A stretch of 64,000 nt of DNA, from NCBI GenBank assembly GCA_015075005.1, contig JABTVC010000001.1, positions 806,001 to 870,000 on the forward strand, given 5' to 3'. A program made the translations under genes and the position numbers. The notes beneath the pieces are model-generated. The model did not search any database and was not told where the DNA came from. It saw only the letters and a list, made by a program, of their open reading frames with translations. Source of the DNA: Planctomycetia bacterium (GTDB lineage: Bacteria > Planctomycetota > Brocadiia > Brocadiales > Brocadiaceae). Below are positions 28,319 through 36,178 of the stretch, in pieces (within the stretch, counting starts at the first letter, position 1; the number at the start of each line of letters is the position of its first letter).

Positions 28319-28364
28319 AGCCTTACTGCAAAGATTTTTTTCAAAAATCTTCGGCAGTAAGGCT
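28319..28364 (-). terminator. Intrinsic terminator between riboswitch and protease gene
   Basis: AGCCTTACTGC at 28319-28329 pairs with GCAGTAAGGCT at 28354-28364, with a second inner stem of about nine bases (aagattttt/aaaaatctt). On the minus strand the stem is followed by a TTTTTTGTTTT tract. On the plus strand it is followed by gtctttttt, so it could act in both directions. It is the expected expression platform of the riboswitch at 28381-28480. Confidence 0.75.
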
Positions 28365-28380
28365 GTCTTTTTTCAAACGT

Positions 28381-28480
28381 ACGTCCTTATACGTCTTGGG
28401 ATATTCCTGTACGTCCGTGTACTGGAAAGACCCTGTACTTTGCGTCCCACAGTCACCCGTGGTTTGCCTTTGTCGCGACG
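28381..28480 (-). promoter_or_regulatory. Cyclic di-GMP-I riboswitch (GEMM)
   Basis: On the minus strand the core reads GACAAAGGCAAACC, then stem CCACGG with GNRA tetraloop GTGA and CTGTGG, then GGGACGCAAAG, then a second arm with ACAGGGTCT. The GGCAAACC / GNRA hairpin / GGGACGCAAAG order is the signature of the GEMM-I (c-di-GMP-I) aptamer. The other arm is closed by TTCC/GGAA and an outer TAC/GTA pairing. A terminator lies 17 bases downstream and the protease start about 260 bases downstream. A relaxed variant that binds cGAMP cannot be excluded from the sequence. Confidence 0.85.
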
Positions 28481-28549
28481 ATATTTTTACTTGTCGATAT
28501 TTGCGAAAAAACTATCACAACCTATCTTGTATGTCAAGAAATAAATAAT

Positions 28550-29215
28550 TTATCGTGTTTTGTTGTCAAATAGTGTGTCTTTGATTATCAACTTATCTGG
28601 AGAATGGCAGGGCTTTTCCACTACACATACATTGCAGAGCGGCTTTCGTGCAATGCAGGTGCGCCTGCCGTGGGTTCCCAGGACAAGGCATGATCGTGTC
28701 CATTCTTCCCGGGGGATGATCTTGCAGAGTTCCTGTTCGACCTTATCGGGATCGTTGGTTTTGGCAAGTTCTAAGCGGTGGGAGACGCGAAAGACGTGGG
28801 TATCCACGGCCATGGCCTGTTTCCCAAAGACGTTTCCTAAAAGTACACTGGCCGTCTTTCTGCCCACTCCTGACAAGGATATGAGGTCTTCCATGATATC
28901 GGGTACATTCCCATCAAATCTTTCGACGAGTTGGTTTGCGCACGCAATGATGTTCCTTGCCTTATTTTTGTAGAAACCGGTAGAACGGATTTCCTGCCCA
29001 AAGACTTCTTGTTTCTCATTGGCGTAATCCTTTGCTGACTTGTATCTTTTGAACAGTGTCTCCGTTACCTTATTGACCCGTTCATCGGTGCACTGTGCTG
29101 CCAGGATGGTGGCAATGAGTAATTCTAAGGGATTTTTGTAATGTAAGACAAGCGCAGCATCCGGGTATGCCTTTTTAAGGAGTGATAGTATCTTTTTTAC
29201 ACGATCTTCTGACAT
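28550..29215 (-). CDS. nth: Endonuclease III
   Basis: 221 residues. The helix-hairpin-helix LSGVGRKTASVLLGNVFG carries the catalytic Lys, and VDTHVFRVSHRL has the catalytic Asp. The iron-sulfur loop CIARKPLCNVCVVEKPC (C-x6-C-x2-C-x5-C) is complete. It removes oxidised pyrimidines from DNA and nicks the AP site. Length is normal (about 210). It is convergent in spacing with the riboswitch region but on the same strand. Confidence 0.96.
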   Translation of the reverse strand: MSEDRVKKILSLLKKAYPDAALVLHYKNPLELLIATILAAQCTDERVNKVTETLFKRYKSAKDYANEKQEVFGQEIRSTGFYKNKARNIIACANQLVERFDGNVPDIMEDLISLSGVGRKTASVLLGNVFGKQAMAVDTHVFRVSHRLELAKTNDPDKVEQELCKIIPREEWTRSCLVLGTHGRRTCIARKPLCNVCVVEKPCHSPDKLIIKDTLFDNKTR

Positions 29216-29282
29216 GGTCTTGCTCCAAATTGTTAAAACTTAAACACGGAAACCCGGAAGTGCGGAAGCACAGAATAGAACA

Positions 29283-29666
29283 TTAATTTACAACTCTTTT
29301 TATTTTTAAGACCGCCTTGGCGAAGTTCAGCAATAACCCAACTTTTAATCCTGTGGCTTTTAAATAAGAAATTAACTGTGCGATATGGCTATCATCAAAT
29401 TCTTTTGCCGTTTTCAATTCAACGATTATTTGGCCTTCTGCCACTATGTCGAGTCGATGAAAACTAATTTCTTTGCCGTCGTAAAAAATCTTTATTACCT
29501 TCTGGGTTTCTACGTTTAATATTTGTTTGACTAACTCCATTGGCAGGGCTGCATGGTAAATAGATTCTAAAAATCCTGGTCCCAATTTTTTGTGAACCTC
29601 TATTGCGCACAAAATACTTTTACCAGTAAGTCCCTTAAATTCTAAATCCTTTTTCGGTGCTTCCAT
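29283..29666 (-). CDS. GxxExxY-family protein
   Basis: 127 residues with the family motif in GPGFLESIYHAAL (G-x-x-E-x-x-Y as GFLESIY) and the PD-(D/E)xK-like core RLDIVAEGQIIVELKTAKEF and SYLKATGLKVGLLLNFA. The family occurs widely beside RNA-related and repeat genes; its role is unknown. It lies between nth and argS on the same strand. Confidence 0.85.
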   Translation of the reverse strand: MEAPKKDLEFKGLTGKSILCAIEVHKKLGPGFLESIYHAALPMELVKQILNVETQKVIKIFYDGKEISFHRLDIVAEGQIIVELKTAKEFDDSHIAQLISYLKATGLKVGLLLNFAKAVLKIKRVVN

Positions 29667-29708
29667 TTTCCCGTGTTTCCGTGGTATTCATAAAATTTTG
29701 GTATTATC

Positions 29709-31402
29709 TTACATCTGTTCAGGGGCATGCATGCCCAGGATATTAAGACCATTCTTTATGACTTGACGTGTAGCATCTACCAGGAATATCCGTGCCTTGG
29801 TTAGTTCTTCATTGTCCGACAGGACTCGATGTGCATTATAAAAACTATTCAGGCTGCCACATACGTCGATAAGATAATTGCATATAAGGGAAGGTTCGTA
29901 AAACTCGGCAGCCTTCATGATAACAGAGGGGAATTGTCCTAAATTCTTGATCAGGATAATCGTCTCGTCTTCTTTCAATAATTCAAACTGTATGTCCGCC
30001 GTAACAGACCTCCCGAATTTTCTCAGGATACTGCAAAGGCGGGCATGGGTATACTGGATGTAGGGGCCTGTTTCACCCTCGAAATTCAACACCTCATCCC
30101 AATCAAAGATCACGTCCTTGCTGCGTTTGGTGCACAGGTCGGCAAAGATGATGGCCCCGATACCTATGTCCCTCGCCACGGTCTCTTTGTTTTCCAGAGA
30201 AGGATTCTTTCCTTCTATAATCTTTCTGATACGTTCTACGGCCTCGATTAACAGGTCTTCCAGGAGAACGACCTTTCCCTTGCGGGTAGACATCTTGCCG
30301 TCCTTAAATTTCATGAGACCGAAGTCCACATGCACACAACGGTTTGCCCAGTCGTAACCTATCAACTCTAAGACCTTGAAGAATTGATTAAAATGCAGCT
30401 TTTGTTCAGAACCGACCACGTAAATCATCTTGTCAAAGTCGTAGGTCTTTTTTCTATATTCTGCGGCTGCAATATCGCGGGTGGCATAAAGGGTGGAATC
30501 GTCTTTTTTCCGTAAGAGGCATGGAGGCATATGGTAAGGCTCTAAGTCGACAATCAATGCCTGCTCGCTAACTTTAGCCAGCCCCTTTTCTTTGATTCTT
30601 GTTATGGTATCCTCAACCATGGTGTTGTAAAAACTCTCACCCACGAAGGCATCGAAGTGTATCTCAAGCATATCATAAATTTTTTGAAATTCCTTTAAAC
30701 TGATCTCCTTGAAGTGTTGCCATAGCTCTTTTGCCTCAGTGTCTCCGGACTCAAGCTTTTTGAACCATGCCCTTGCCTCGTCTTCTAAACCAGAATTTTT
30801 TTCTGCCTCCTGATGAAACCTTACGTAAAGATTATTTAAATCGGTAACGGTGTAAGATTTATGGGCATTTTCGCTTCCCCATTTTTTATAAGCAACGATC
30901 AATTGTCCGAATTGCGTACCCCAATCGCCAAGGTGATTGATCCCAACGCATGTATAACCAAGGGTTTTATAGATATTGCAAATGGCATTTCCTATGAGTG
31001 CGGAACGGGATGGTGAACGGCAAGGTGTTTGGCAATGTTTGGGAAGAGAAGTCGACAACAACAGTCTTTCTTTTGCCTAAGGTATTATTACCATACGCGT
31101 CGCGTTCTTCAGAGATTGTTTTCAGCGATAGCTCAGATAATATTACTTTATCCACAAAGAAGTTCACGTAAGGGCCGATGGCCTTTATCTCTGTGATTGG
31201 ACGAATGGCTTGTAAGGTATTCGATAGTTCTGTTGCGATGATGTTCGGGGATTTTTTAAGTATTTTTGTGAGGGTGTAACAGGGGAAAAGCATAATCACC
31301 CATTTTGGGTCAGGGGTATTTCTATAAGTCTTTCTATTTCATTTCCTGGAAGGTCTATTTTTCTTTTAATAGAGATACGATATGTCCTATAAAATGATCC
31401 AT
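29709..31402 (-). CDS. argS: Arginyl-tRNA synthetase, interrupted by frameshifts
   Basis: The 450-residue frame 29709-31061 is the main body (VCVGINHLGDWGTQFGQLI-type core at GINHLGDWGTQFGQLIVAYK, KMS-type loop MSTRKGKVVLLEDLL, C-terminal anticodon domain). A second frame, 30967-31299, carries the N-terminal domain (FPCYTLTKILKKSPN). Two further breaks upstream restore the start MDHFIGHIVSLLKEK at ATG 31402. Near 31.0-31.05 kb two missing bases turn the expected DFSSPNIAKHLAVHHLRSAL into broken frames. Repaired length is about 565, normal for the family. An essential gene with conserved codons in all pieces suggests sequence errors. Confidence 0.85.
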
Positions 31403-31530
31403 AATTACATAACCCGAACGAGCCGGTAGAGACATCTTTGTTGGACAACGAACGAAATGACGTGGGACGTCTGTTGTCAATTTTTGCTAAAAGGTCAAAA
31501 TTATCTTTGGAATATATTACATTTCTCGCA

Positions 31531-32535
31531 CTAGCCTTTGGTGGTAAATCTTTTACCTACATCAAACCCATCTTCCTCTTTTACATCTGCCATGGTACCA
31601 GCCGCCATCTCCTTACATTTCTTTGCACCGGCATACAAGATGCTTAATAGCTGTGCCGGGTCGCTGATCAATTGTTCGTACTGCAGGCGAATGGGAGTGA
31701 GTGCCTCAACGATATTATCTGACAGGATCTTTTTGCATTCGATACAACCGATTTCGGCAGAGCGACATACCACATTGATGCGGTCTATCTGGTCTTTTCT
31801 GGAAAAGTGTTTATGCAGGGTGAAGAGGTTGCAGATGTCGGGATTACCGGGGTCGGTGCGCCTCTTCCTGTTCTCATCAGTTACCGCAGTTGACAGTTTT
31901 TTCCAAATGGATTCAGGGGTTTCCACCAGGGAGATATAATTTCCCAGGCTCTTGCTCATCTTTGTCTTGCCGTCAAGTCCCATAATCCGTGGTGCCTCAG
32001 AAAGGACTTCGTTCGGTTCCGGGAATGTTTCTCCATATCGCATATTAAACTTTCGGGCAATTTCCCTGGCAAGTTCGATATGCTGTACCTGGTCTTCTCC
32101 CACGGGTACGGCTTCACCTCTGTAGATCAGGATGTCCGCAGCCTGCAAAACAGGATAGGTAAATAACCCTGCATTGATGTTGTCCCTGTGTTGTTTCGAC
32201 TTGTCTTTGAATTGGGTCATACGCTCCAAATGGCCCATAGGTGTAACCGTGTTAAGTATCCATGCGAGTTCCGTATGTTCGGGTACACAGGATTGAACAA
32301 AGATAATACATCGTTCCGGATCGAGGCCTGCTGCAATATTAACTGCCGCCGCATTCAGAATGCGTTTTTGCATGTCGCCCGGGTTATATTCGATAGTAAT
32401 TGCATGATAGTCCACGATGCAGAAGATGCAGTCGTACTGCTCAATCATCCGCACCCAATTCTTGATAGCGCCCAGGTAGTTACCGATGTGTACATCGCCG
32501 CTTGGTTGAATCCCGCTAAACAACCGCTTTTTCAT
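31531..32535 (-). CDS. trpS: Tryptophanyl-tRNA synthetase
   Basis: 334 residues. HIGH is present as SGIQPSGDVHIGNYLGAI (residues about 8-25), and KMSKS as KTKMSKSLGNYI near 193. GEDQVQHIELAREIARKFN is the class I core helix typical of TrpRS. The gene starts 12 bases after the aminotransferase stop and is probably cotranscribed with it. Next downstream is argS. Confidence 0.97.
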   Translation of the reverse strand: MKKRLFSGIQPSGDVHIGNYLGAIKNWVRMIEQYDCIFCIVDYHAITIEYNPGDMQKRILNAAAVNIAAGLDPERCIIFVQSCVPEHTELAWILNTVTPMGHLERMTQFKDKSKQHRDNINAGLFTYPVLQAADILIYRGEAVPVGEDQVQHIELAREIARKFNMRYGETFPEPNEVLSEAPRIMGLDGKTKMSKSLGNYISLVETPESIWKKLSTAVTDENRKRRTDPGNPDICNLFTLHKHFSRKDQIDRINVVCRSAEIGCIECKKILSDNIVEALTPIRLQYEQLISDPAQLLSILYAGAKKCKEMAAGTMADVKEEDGFDVGKRFTTKG

Positions 32536-32547
32536 GAAATCATCCCT

Positions 32548-33735
32548 TTATAAAATCTTTGGCAATATCTTTTTGATTCGTCGGGCGGCTTCCCTGGTAT
32601 CCCTGATACTAGGTACGAGGGCAAATCGTACATAACCTTCACCAGGATTCAGTCCGCTATCTGTCTTATCGCTAATCCAGGCGCCTGGAGTTGTTACAAT
32701 GGCAATATCGGGTGAAAGGAGTTTCCTGGCAAAGTCAACAGAGGTCATACCCGCTGGTACCTTTTGCCAGAGATAAATTGTTGCCTCCGGGGTACAATCG
32801 GGGAGTTTGATATCCTTAAATGCGTCCACCAATAAATCCCTTTTGATCCTGTATTCAGCCCTCATCTTTTCGACATGCGTCTCGTCGCTGAGGGCGGCAA
32901 TTGCCCCATCCTGGATAAACGTGGCCGTACCCGAATCAATGTTTGTCTTTACCTTTTTAAATATATCAATAATTTGCTTATCCCCCGCAACCCATCCAAC
33001 CCGGTAGCACGTCATGGCGCTCCTCTTGGAGAAAGAATTAAAGACAATGACTCCTTCTTTGGTAATTTCCAGGATGCTGTGCGGAGGTTCGTTAAAATAA
33101 ATCTCGCTGTAGGCCTCGTCCGAGGCGATGATGATGTTATATCTTTTACCAAATTCTACAACTTCTTTCAGGTATGATAAGGGCGCTACAGTTCCCGTGG
33201 GACTGTTGGGATAGTTAATCCACATAATTTTTGCCTTCTTGCTAACCTCTTCCGGAATGGGTATGGGGTCCATCAAAAACTTATTTTCTGGCAAAAGGGG
33301 TATGTAATAAGGAATCCCTTCGGCGAATAACGTACCTCGTGTGTAAGGCGGGTACCCGGGGGAAGGGATGATTACATAATCGCCGGGATTGACGATTCCC
33401 TCCGGAAAATTGAATACCGCCTCTTTTGAACCGATAGTGGATGAAATCTCCGTCGCCGGATCCAGGTGTACGCCAAACCTTTTCAGTGTCCACTGTGCGA
33501 TCGACTGCCGGAATTCAGGCATGCCAATATAGCTCGGGTAACCTGAAGATTTTCTGAGCGTTATTCCCTTTTGTGACGCCTTGCGCACAATATCAGGTGT
33601 TGGTGCGGTAGGGTCGCCAACGCCAAAATCAATCGGGGTAATCCCCAGGGTTTTTAATTTTTCTACTTCCTTGTCTACTTCTGCAAAGGCATACGCGCCG
33701 ATAGACTGTAATCTTTTTGATGCGATGATTTCCAT
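32548..33735 (-). CDS. Class I aminotransferase, LL-diaminopimelate aminotransferase type
   Basis: 395 residues of the fold type I PLP enzymes. The family start IDFGVGDPTAPTPDIVRKA, ISSTIGSKEAVFNFPEGIV, IPSPGYPPYTRGTLFAEG and the PLP lysine motif FNSFSKRSAMTCYRVGWVAG are those of DapL-like enzymes. WINYPNSPTG carries the conserved Asn, and RFALV the C-terminal Arg. It would make LL-diaminopimelate directly from tetrahydrodipicolinate. A related aminotransferase of other specificity is possible. Confidence 0.75.
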   Translation of the reverse strand: MEIIASKRLQSIGAYAFAEVDKEVEKLKTLGITPIDFGVGDPTAPTPDIVRKASQKGITLRKSSGYPSYIGMPEFRQSIAQWTLKRFGVHLDPATEISSTIGSKEAVFNFPEGIVNPGDYVIIPSPGYPPYTRGTLFAEGIPYYIPLLPENKFLMDPIPIPEEVSKKAKIMWINYPNSPTGTVAPLSYLKEVVEFGKRYNIIIASDEAYSEIYFNEPPHSILEITKEGVIVFNSFSKRSAMTCYRVGWVAGDKQIIDIFKKVKTNIDSGTATFIQDGAIAALSDETHVEKMRAEYRIKRDLLVDAFKDIKLPDCTPEATIYLWQKVPAGMTSVDFARKLLSPDIAIVTTPGAWISDKTDSGLNPGEGYVRFALVPSIRDTREAARRIKKILPKIL

Positions 33736-33820
33736 AAATTATGTTCATGTCCTTTCGTGCTTTTGTTATCTAAATCTTGCGTTTTTTTTGACGCAGGGTA
33801 ATCTATGGCAAATGACTCCT

Positions 33821-34324
33821 TTATTTTTTTGATGGGTCGGTAACAACGGGTTTAACGGGGCTTCTTTTCGCTGTTATTTCCTTGATTTCTATTTCAAGTA
33901 CCTGTGTCCTGTTCAGCGTTGTATCAGGAAAAGGGGTTTTGGGATTTTTAGGTGCATATTTGTCTGCAAGTTTCAGAAGGGCATAATTCTTTGCATTGAG
34001 ATCGGAAAGTAATTTTATAATGCCAAACAGAATAACCGATCTGTAAGCGACAGAGGAGGCACAGGTAGGCTGCTTTACAATTACCTCTTTAACTTCTTCT
34101 ACCTCAAAACAGACATTCGGGTTGTTTTTTATATTTTCCAGTTTTCTTCCTTCATGTGCACAATGGAGAAATATTTTAAAGGTTTCTTTGTCGTAGGTAA
34201 AATTCATAGGGGTAATATAGGGAATTCCATTGGCGCATGTCCCTAGCCTTCCTACCATGGACGTTAAAAGGATTTCGTCGATTTCGTTCCGACCAGTTAT
34301 TTCTTTGTCTTTTCTTCTCATCAA
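33821..34324 (-). CDS. FMN-binding split-barrel protein (pyridoxamine 5'-phosphate oxidase-like)
   Basis: 167 residues, starting with a barrel strand after RRKDKEITGRNEIDEILL. TSMVGRLGTCANGIPYITPM, NFTYDKETFKIFLHCAHEGR and VCFEVEEV are the usual NimA/PNPOx-like flavin-reductase motifs. Function unknown, probably an FMN-dependent reductase. It stands between the aminotransferase and aroF on the same strand. Confidence 0.8.
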   Translation of the reverse strand: MMRRKDKEITGRNEIDEILLTSMVGRLGTCANGIPYITPMNFTYDKETFKIFLHCAHEGRKLENIKNNPNVCFEVEEVKEVIVKQPTCASSVAYRSVILFGIIKLLSDLNAKNYALLKLADKYAPKNPKTPFPDTTLNRTQVLEIEIKEITAKRSPVKPVVTDPSKK

Positions 34325-34419
34325 GAATACCTTTTACCGCAGAGAACGCAGAGAAAAATTAGCCCCTTGCTTAAATATCTGTACAATCTGTGGTTTGTCT
34401 GTTTTGTATTAAATTATAT

Positions 34420-35436
34420 TTATATCTTTCTTCCAACCGCTTCGGCGACAGGTTTTAGTTCCTGCATAAGTTCTTCAAATGCCTCAAGGGTAATCGTTTG
34501 AGGCCCGTCCACAAATGACTTTTCGGGATCAGGATGGGTTTCAATTAACAAGCCGTCTGCACCTACCGCCACAGAGCCCTTGGCCATGGGGTTAACAAGG
34601 CTTCTTTTCCCTGTTCCATGGCTGGGGTCCACAATGATGGGTAGATGGGTCATCTCCTTAAGTTGTGGCACAATACTGAGCGACAAGGTAAAACGGGTAA
34701 AGGTCTCAAAGGTTCGGATACCCCTTTCGCACAGAATGACATTGGGATTATTTTGTGCCAGGATATATTCTGCAGCCAGGAGAAACTCTTCAATCGTAGC
34801 GGCCATGCCCCGTTTTAAAATCACTGGTTTACCCGCCTCGCCCACCGCACGCAGGAGCAAAAAATTCTGCATGTTCCGGGTTCCGATCTGTAATATGTCA
34901 GAATATTTGCTCACTAATTTTACGTGTTCCGGAGTGAGTACTTCTGTTACAATGGGAAGTCCCGATGCCTCACGGGCATGTGCCAGGTGAATGAGACCCT
35001 CTTCCATAAGGCCCTGGAAGGTATATGGGTTACTCCGTGGCTTGAATGCCCCGCCCCGTAATGCAGTAGCACCAGCATCTCTGACCCTTTTAGAGATTTC
35101 GATAATCTGCTCTTTGCTTTCTATTGCGCACGGTCCGGCAATAACGGCAACCTCTTCTCCGCCAATTTTTTTCCCATTCGAAAGATGGATGATGGTTTTG
35201 AAATCTTTTCCTTCCTTACTGGCTAGTTTGTATGGTGCAAGAATAGGTACCGATTTTTCCACGCCGGGCAGAACATCCCAAAAATTGGCGGGCAACACCC
35301 GCTCGTCTCCAATAACTGCGATTACGTTTCGATTCGTTCCTTGTAAGACAACCCCCTTTAAGCCGGCCTTTTCTATGCTTTCCAGGACATAATCGACGTC
35401 CTTTTTTGTAGATGTGGCCTTCATTACAATAATCAT
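34420..35436 (-). CDS. aroF: 3-deoxy-7-phosphoheptulonate synthase (DAHP synthase, AroF type)
   Basis: 338 residues from ATG 35436 with GGAGG at the right distance; the open frame extends 25 codons further upstream through the leader terminator. Residues 1-65 are a ferredoxin-like regulatory domain (VVLQGTNRNVIAVIGD). The TIM barrel has VIAGPCAIESKEQI, ALRGGAFKPRSNPYTFQG and PIIVDPSHGTGKRSLV. It condenses PEP and erythrose-4-phosphate, the first step of the shikimate pathway. The N-terminal domain type implies feedback control. Confidence 0.95.
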   Translation of the reverse strand: MIIVMKATSTKKDVDYVLESIEKAGLKGVVLQGTNRNVIAVIGDERVLPANFWDVLPGVEKSVPILAPYKLASKEGKDFKTIIHLSNGKKIGGEEVAVIAGPCAIESKEQIIEISKRVRDAGATALRGGAFKPRSNPYTFQGLMEEGLIHLAHAREASGLPIVTEVLTPEHVKLVSKYSDILQIGTRNMQNFLLLRAVGEAGKPVILKRGMAATIEEFLLAAEYILAQNNPNVILCERGIRTFETFTRFTLSLSIVPQLKEMTHLPIIVDPSHGTGKRSLVNPMAKGSVAVGADGLLIETHPDPEKSFVDGPQTITLEAFEELMQELKPVAEAVGRKI

Positions 35437-35465
35437 GAACAACACCTCCGCCAAATTTTGTGGGC

Positions 35466-35497
35466 AAAAAAAAACCCTAAAACCAACGGTTTCAGGG
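35466..35497 (-). terminator. Leader terminator (attenuator) of aroF
   Basis: On the minus strand CCCTGAAACC, loop GTT, GGTTTTAGGG form a 10-bp stem with one G-T pair, followed by nine T. It ends about 30 bases before the aroF start and there is no other minus-strand gene upstream, so it acts in the aroF leader. Confidence 0.75.
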
Positions 35498-35634
35498 CAA
35501 TATATTAACATCTATGAATTTAATATCGAACCCTTAGAACCCCCTTGTTTATAACAGCATCTAAAGTAATAAAATACACAAATAAAGGCTGTTTTTTTTA
35601 CTATGAATGGGGATAGAGATATCCGGCTGTGTGA

Positions 35635-35662
35635 ATTTTACATAACATGATTTTATTGTCAA
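35635..35662 (-). promoter_or_regulatory. Promoter of aroF
   Basis: On the minus strand TTGACA (35657-35662), a 16-base spacer and TAAAAT (35635-35640). The leader to aroF would be about 190 nt and includes the terminator at 35466-35497. Confidence 0.6.
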
Positions 35663-35800
35663 GTCTAATTTTTTTGTTGCAAAGAATGGTAAAGCTTTGC
35701 TATATTGATAGTCCTATAAACGGATTAATTAAGATTTTAAGAGCACTGTGAGTGATGAGAAGCGTTTTGAACATTTTATTTTATGTAAGGAATTGGTGTG

Positions 35801-36063
35801 ATGATAAGTAAAGAAGTAAAACAGCGGATCATTCATGATCTTAGGGTTCACAGAAAGTGACACGGGTTCGCCGGAGGTACAGGTGGCATTGTTAACGGAG
35901 CGGATTAATCATTTGCGCGGCATTTAAAGGAACACAAAAGACCACACGTCCCGCAGAGGTTGCTCCAAATGGTTGGGCACAGGTCAGCCTTACTGAAATA
36001 TTTGTCAAATAATGACAACGAAGATATAAAAAGCTTATTGCCAAACTTGGTATTAGGAAATAA
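35801..36063 (+). CDS. rpsO: Ribosomal protein S15, with several frameshifts
   Basis: The pieces read [13 protein letters not shown], then [27 protein letters not shown], then [20 protein letters not shown] and [10 protein letters not shown], ending in TAA at 36061-36063. They lie in changing frames: at least five single-base losses occur in 263 bases, seven bases short of the expected 270. The conserved residues of S15 are all there. It is a core small-subunit protein and single-copy in practice. The order rpsO-pnp is the standard operon. Confidence 0.8.
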
Positions 36064-36178
36064 AGCAAAATTTATAGGAGGAACTGTATACCTATTGAAA
36101 ATGTATAAAAATTTAAGGTATTCATATCTTTTGCTGGTCAAAAACAAGATATAATAAATAAAAATGCAGGAGGAATAG

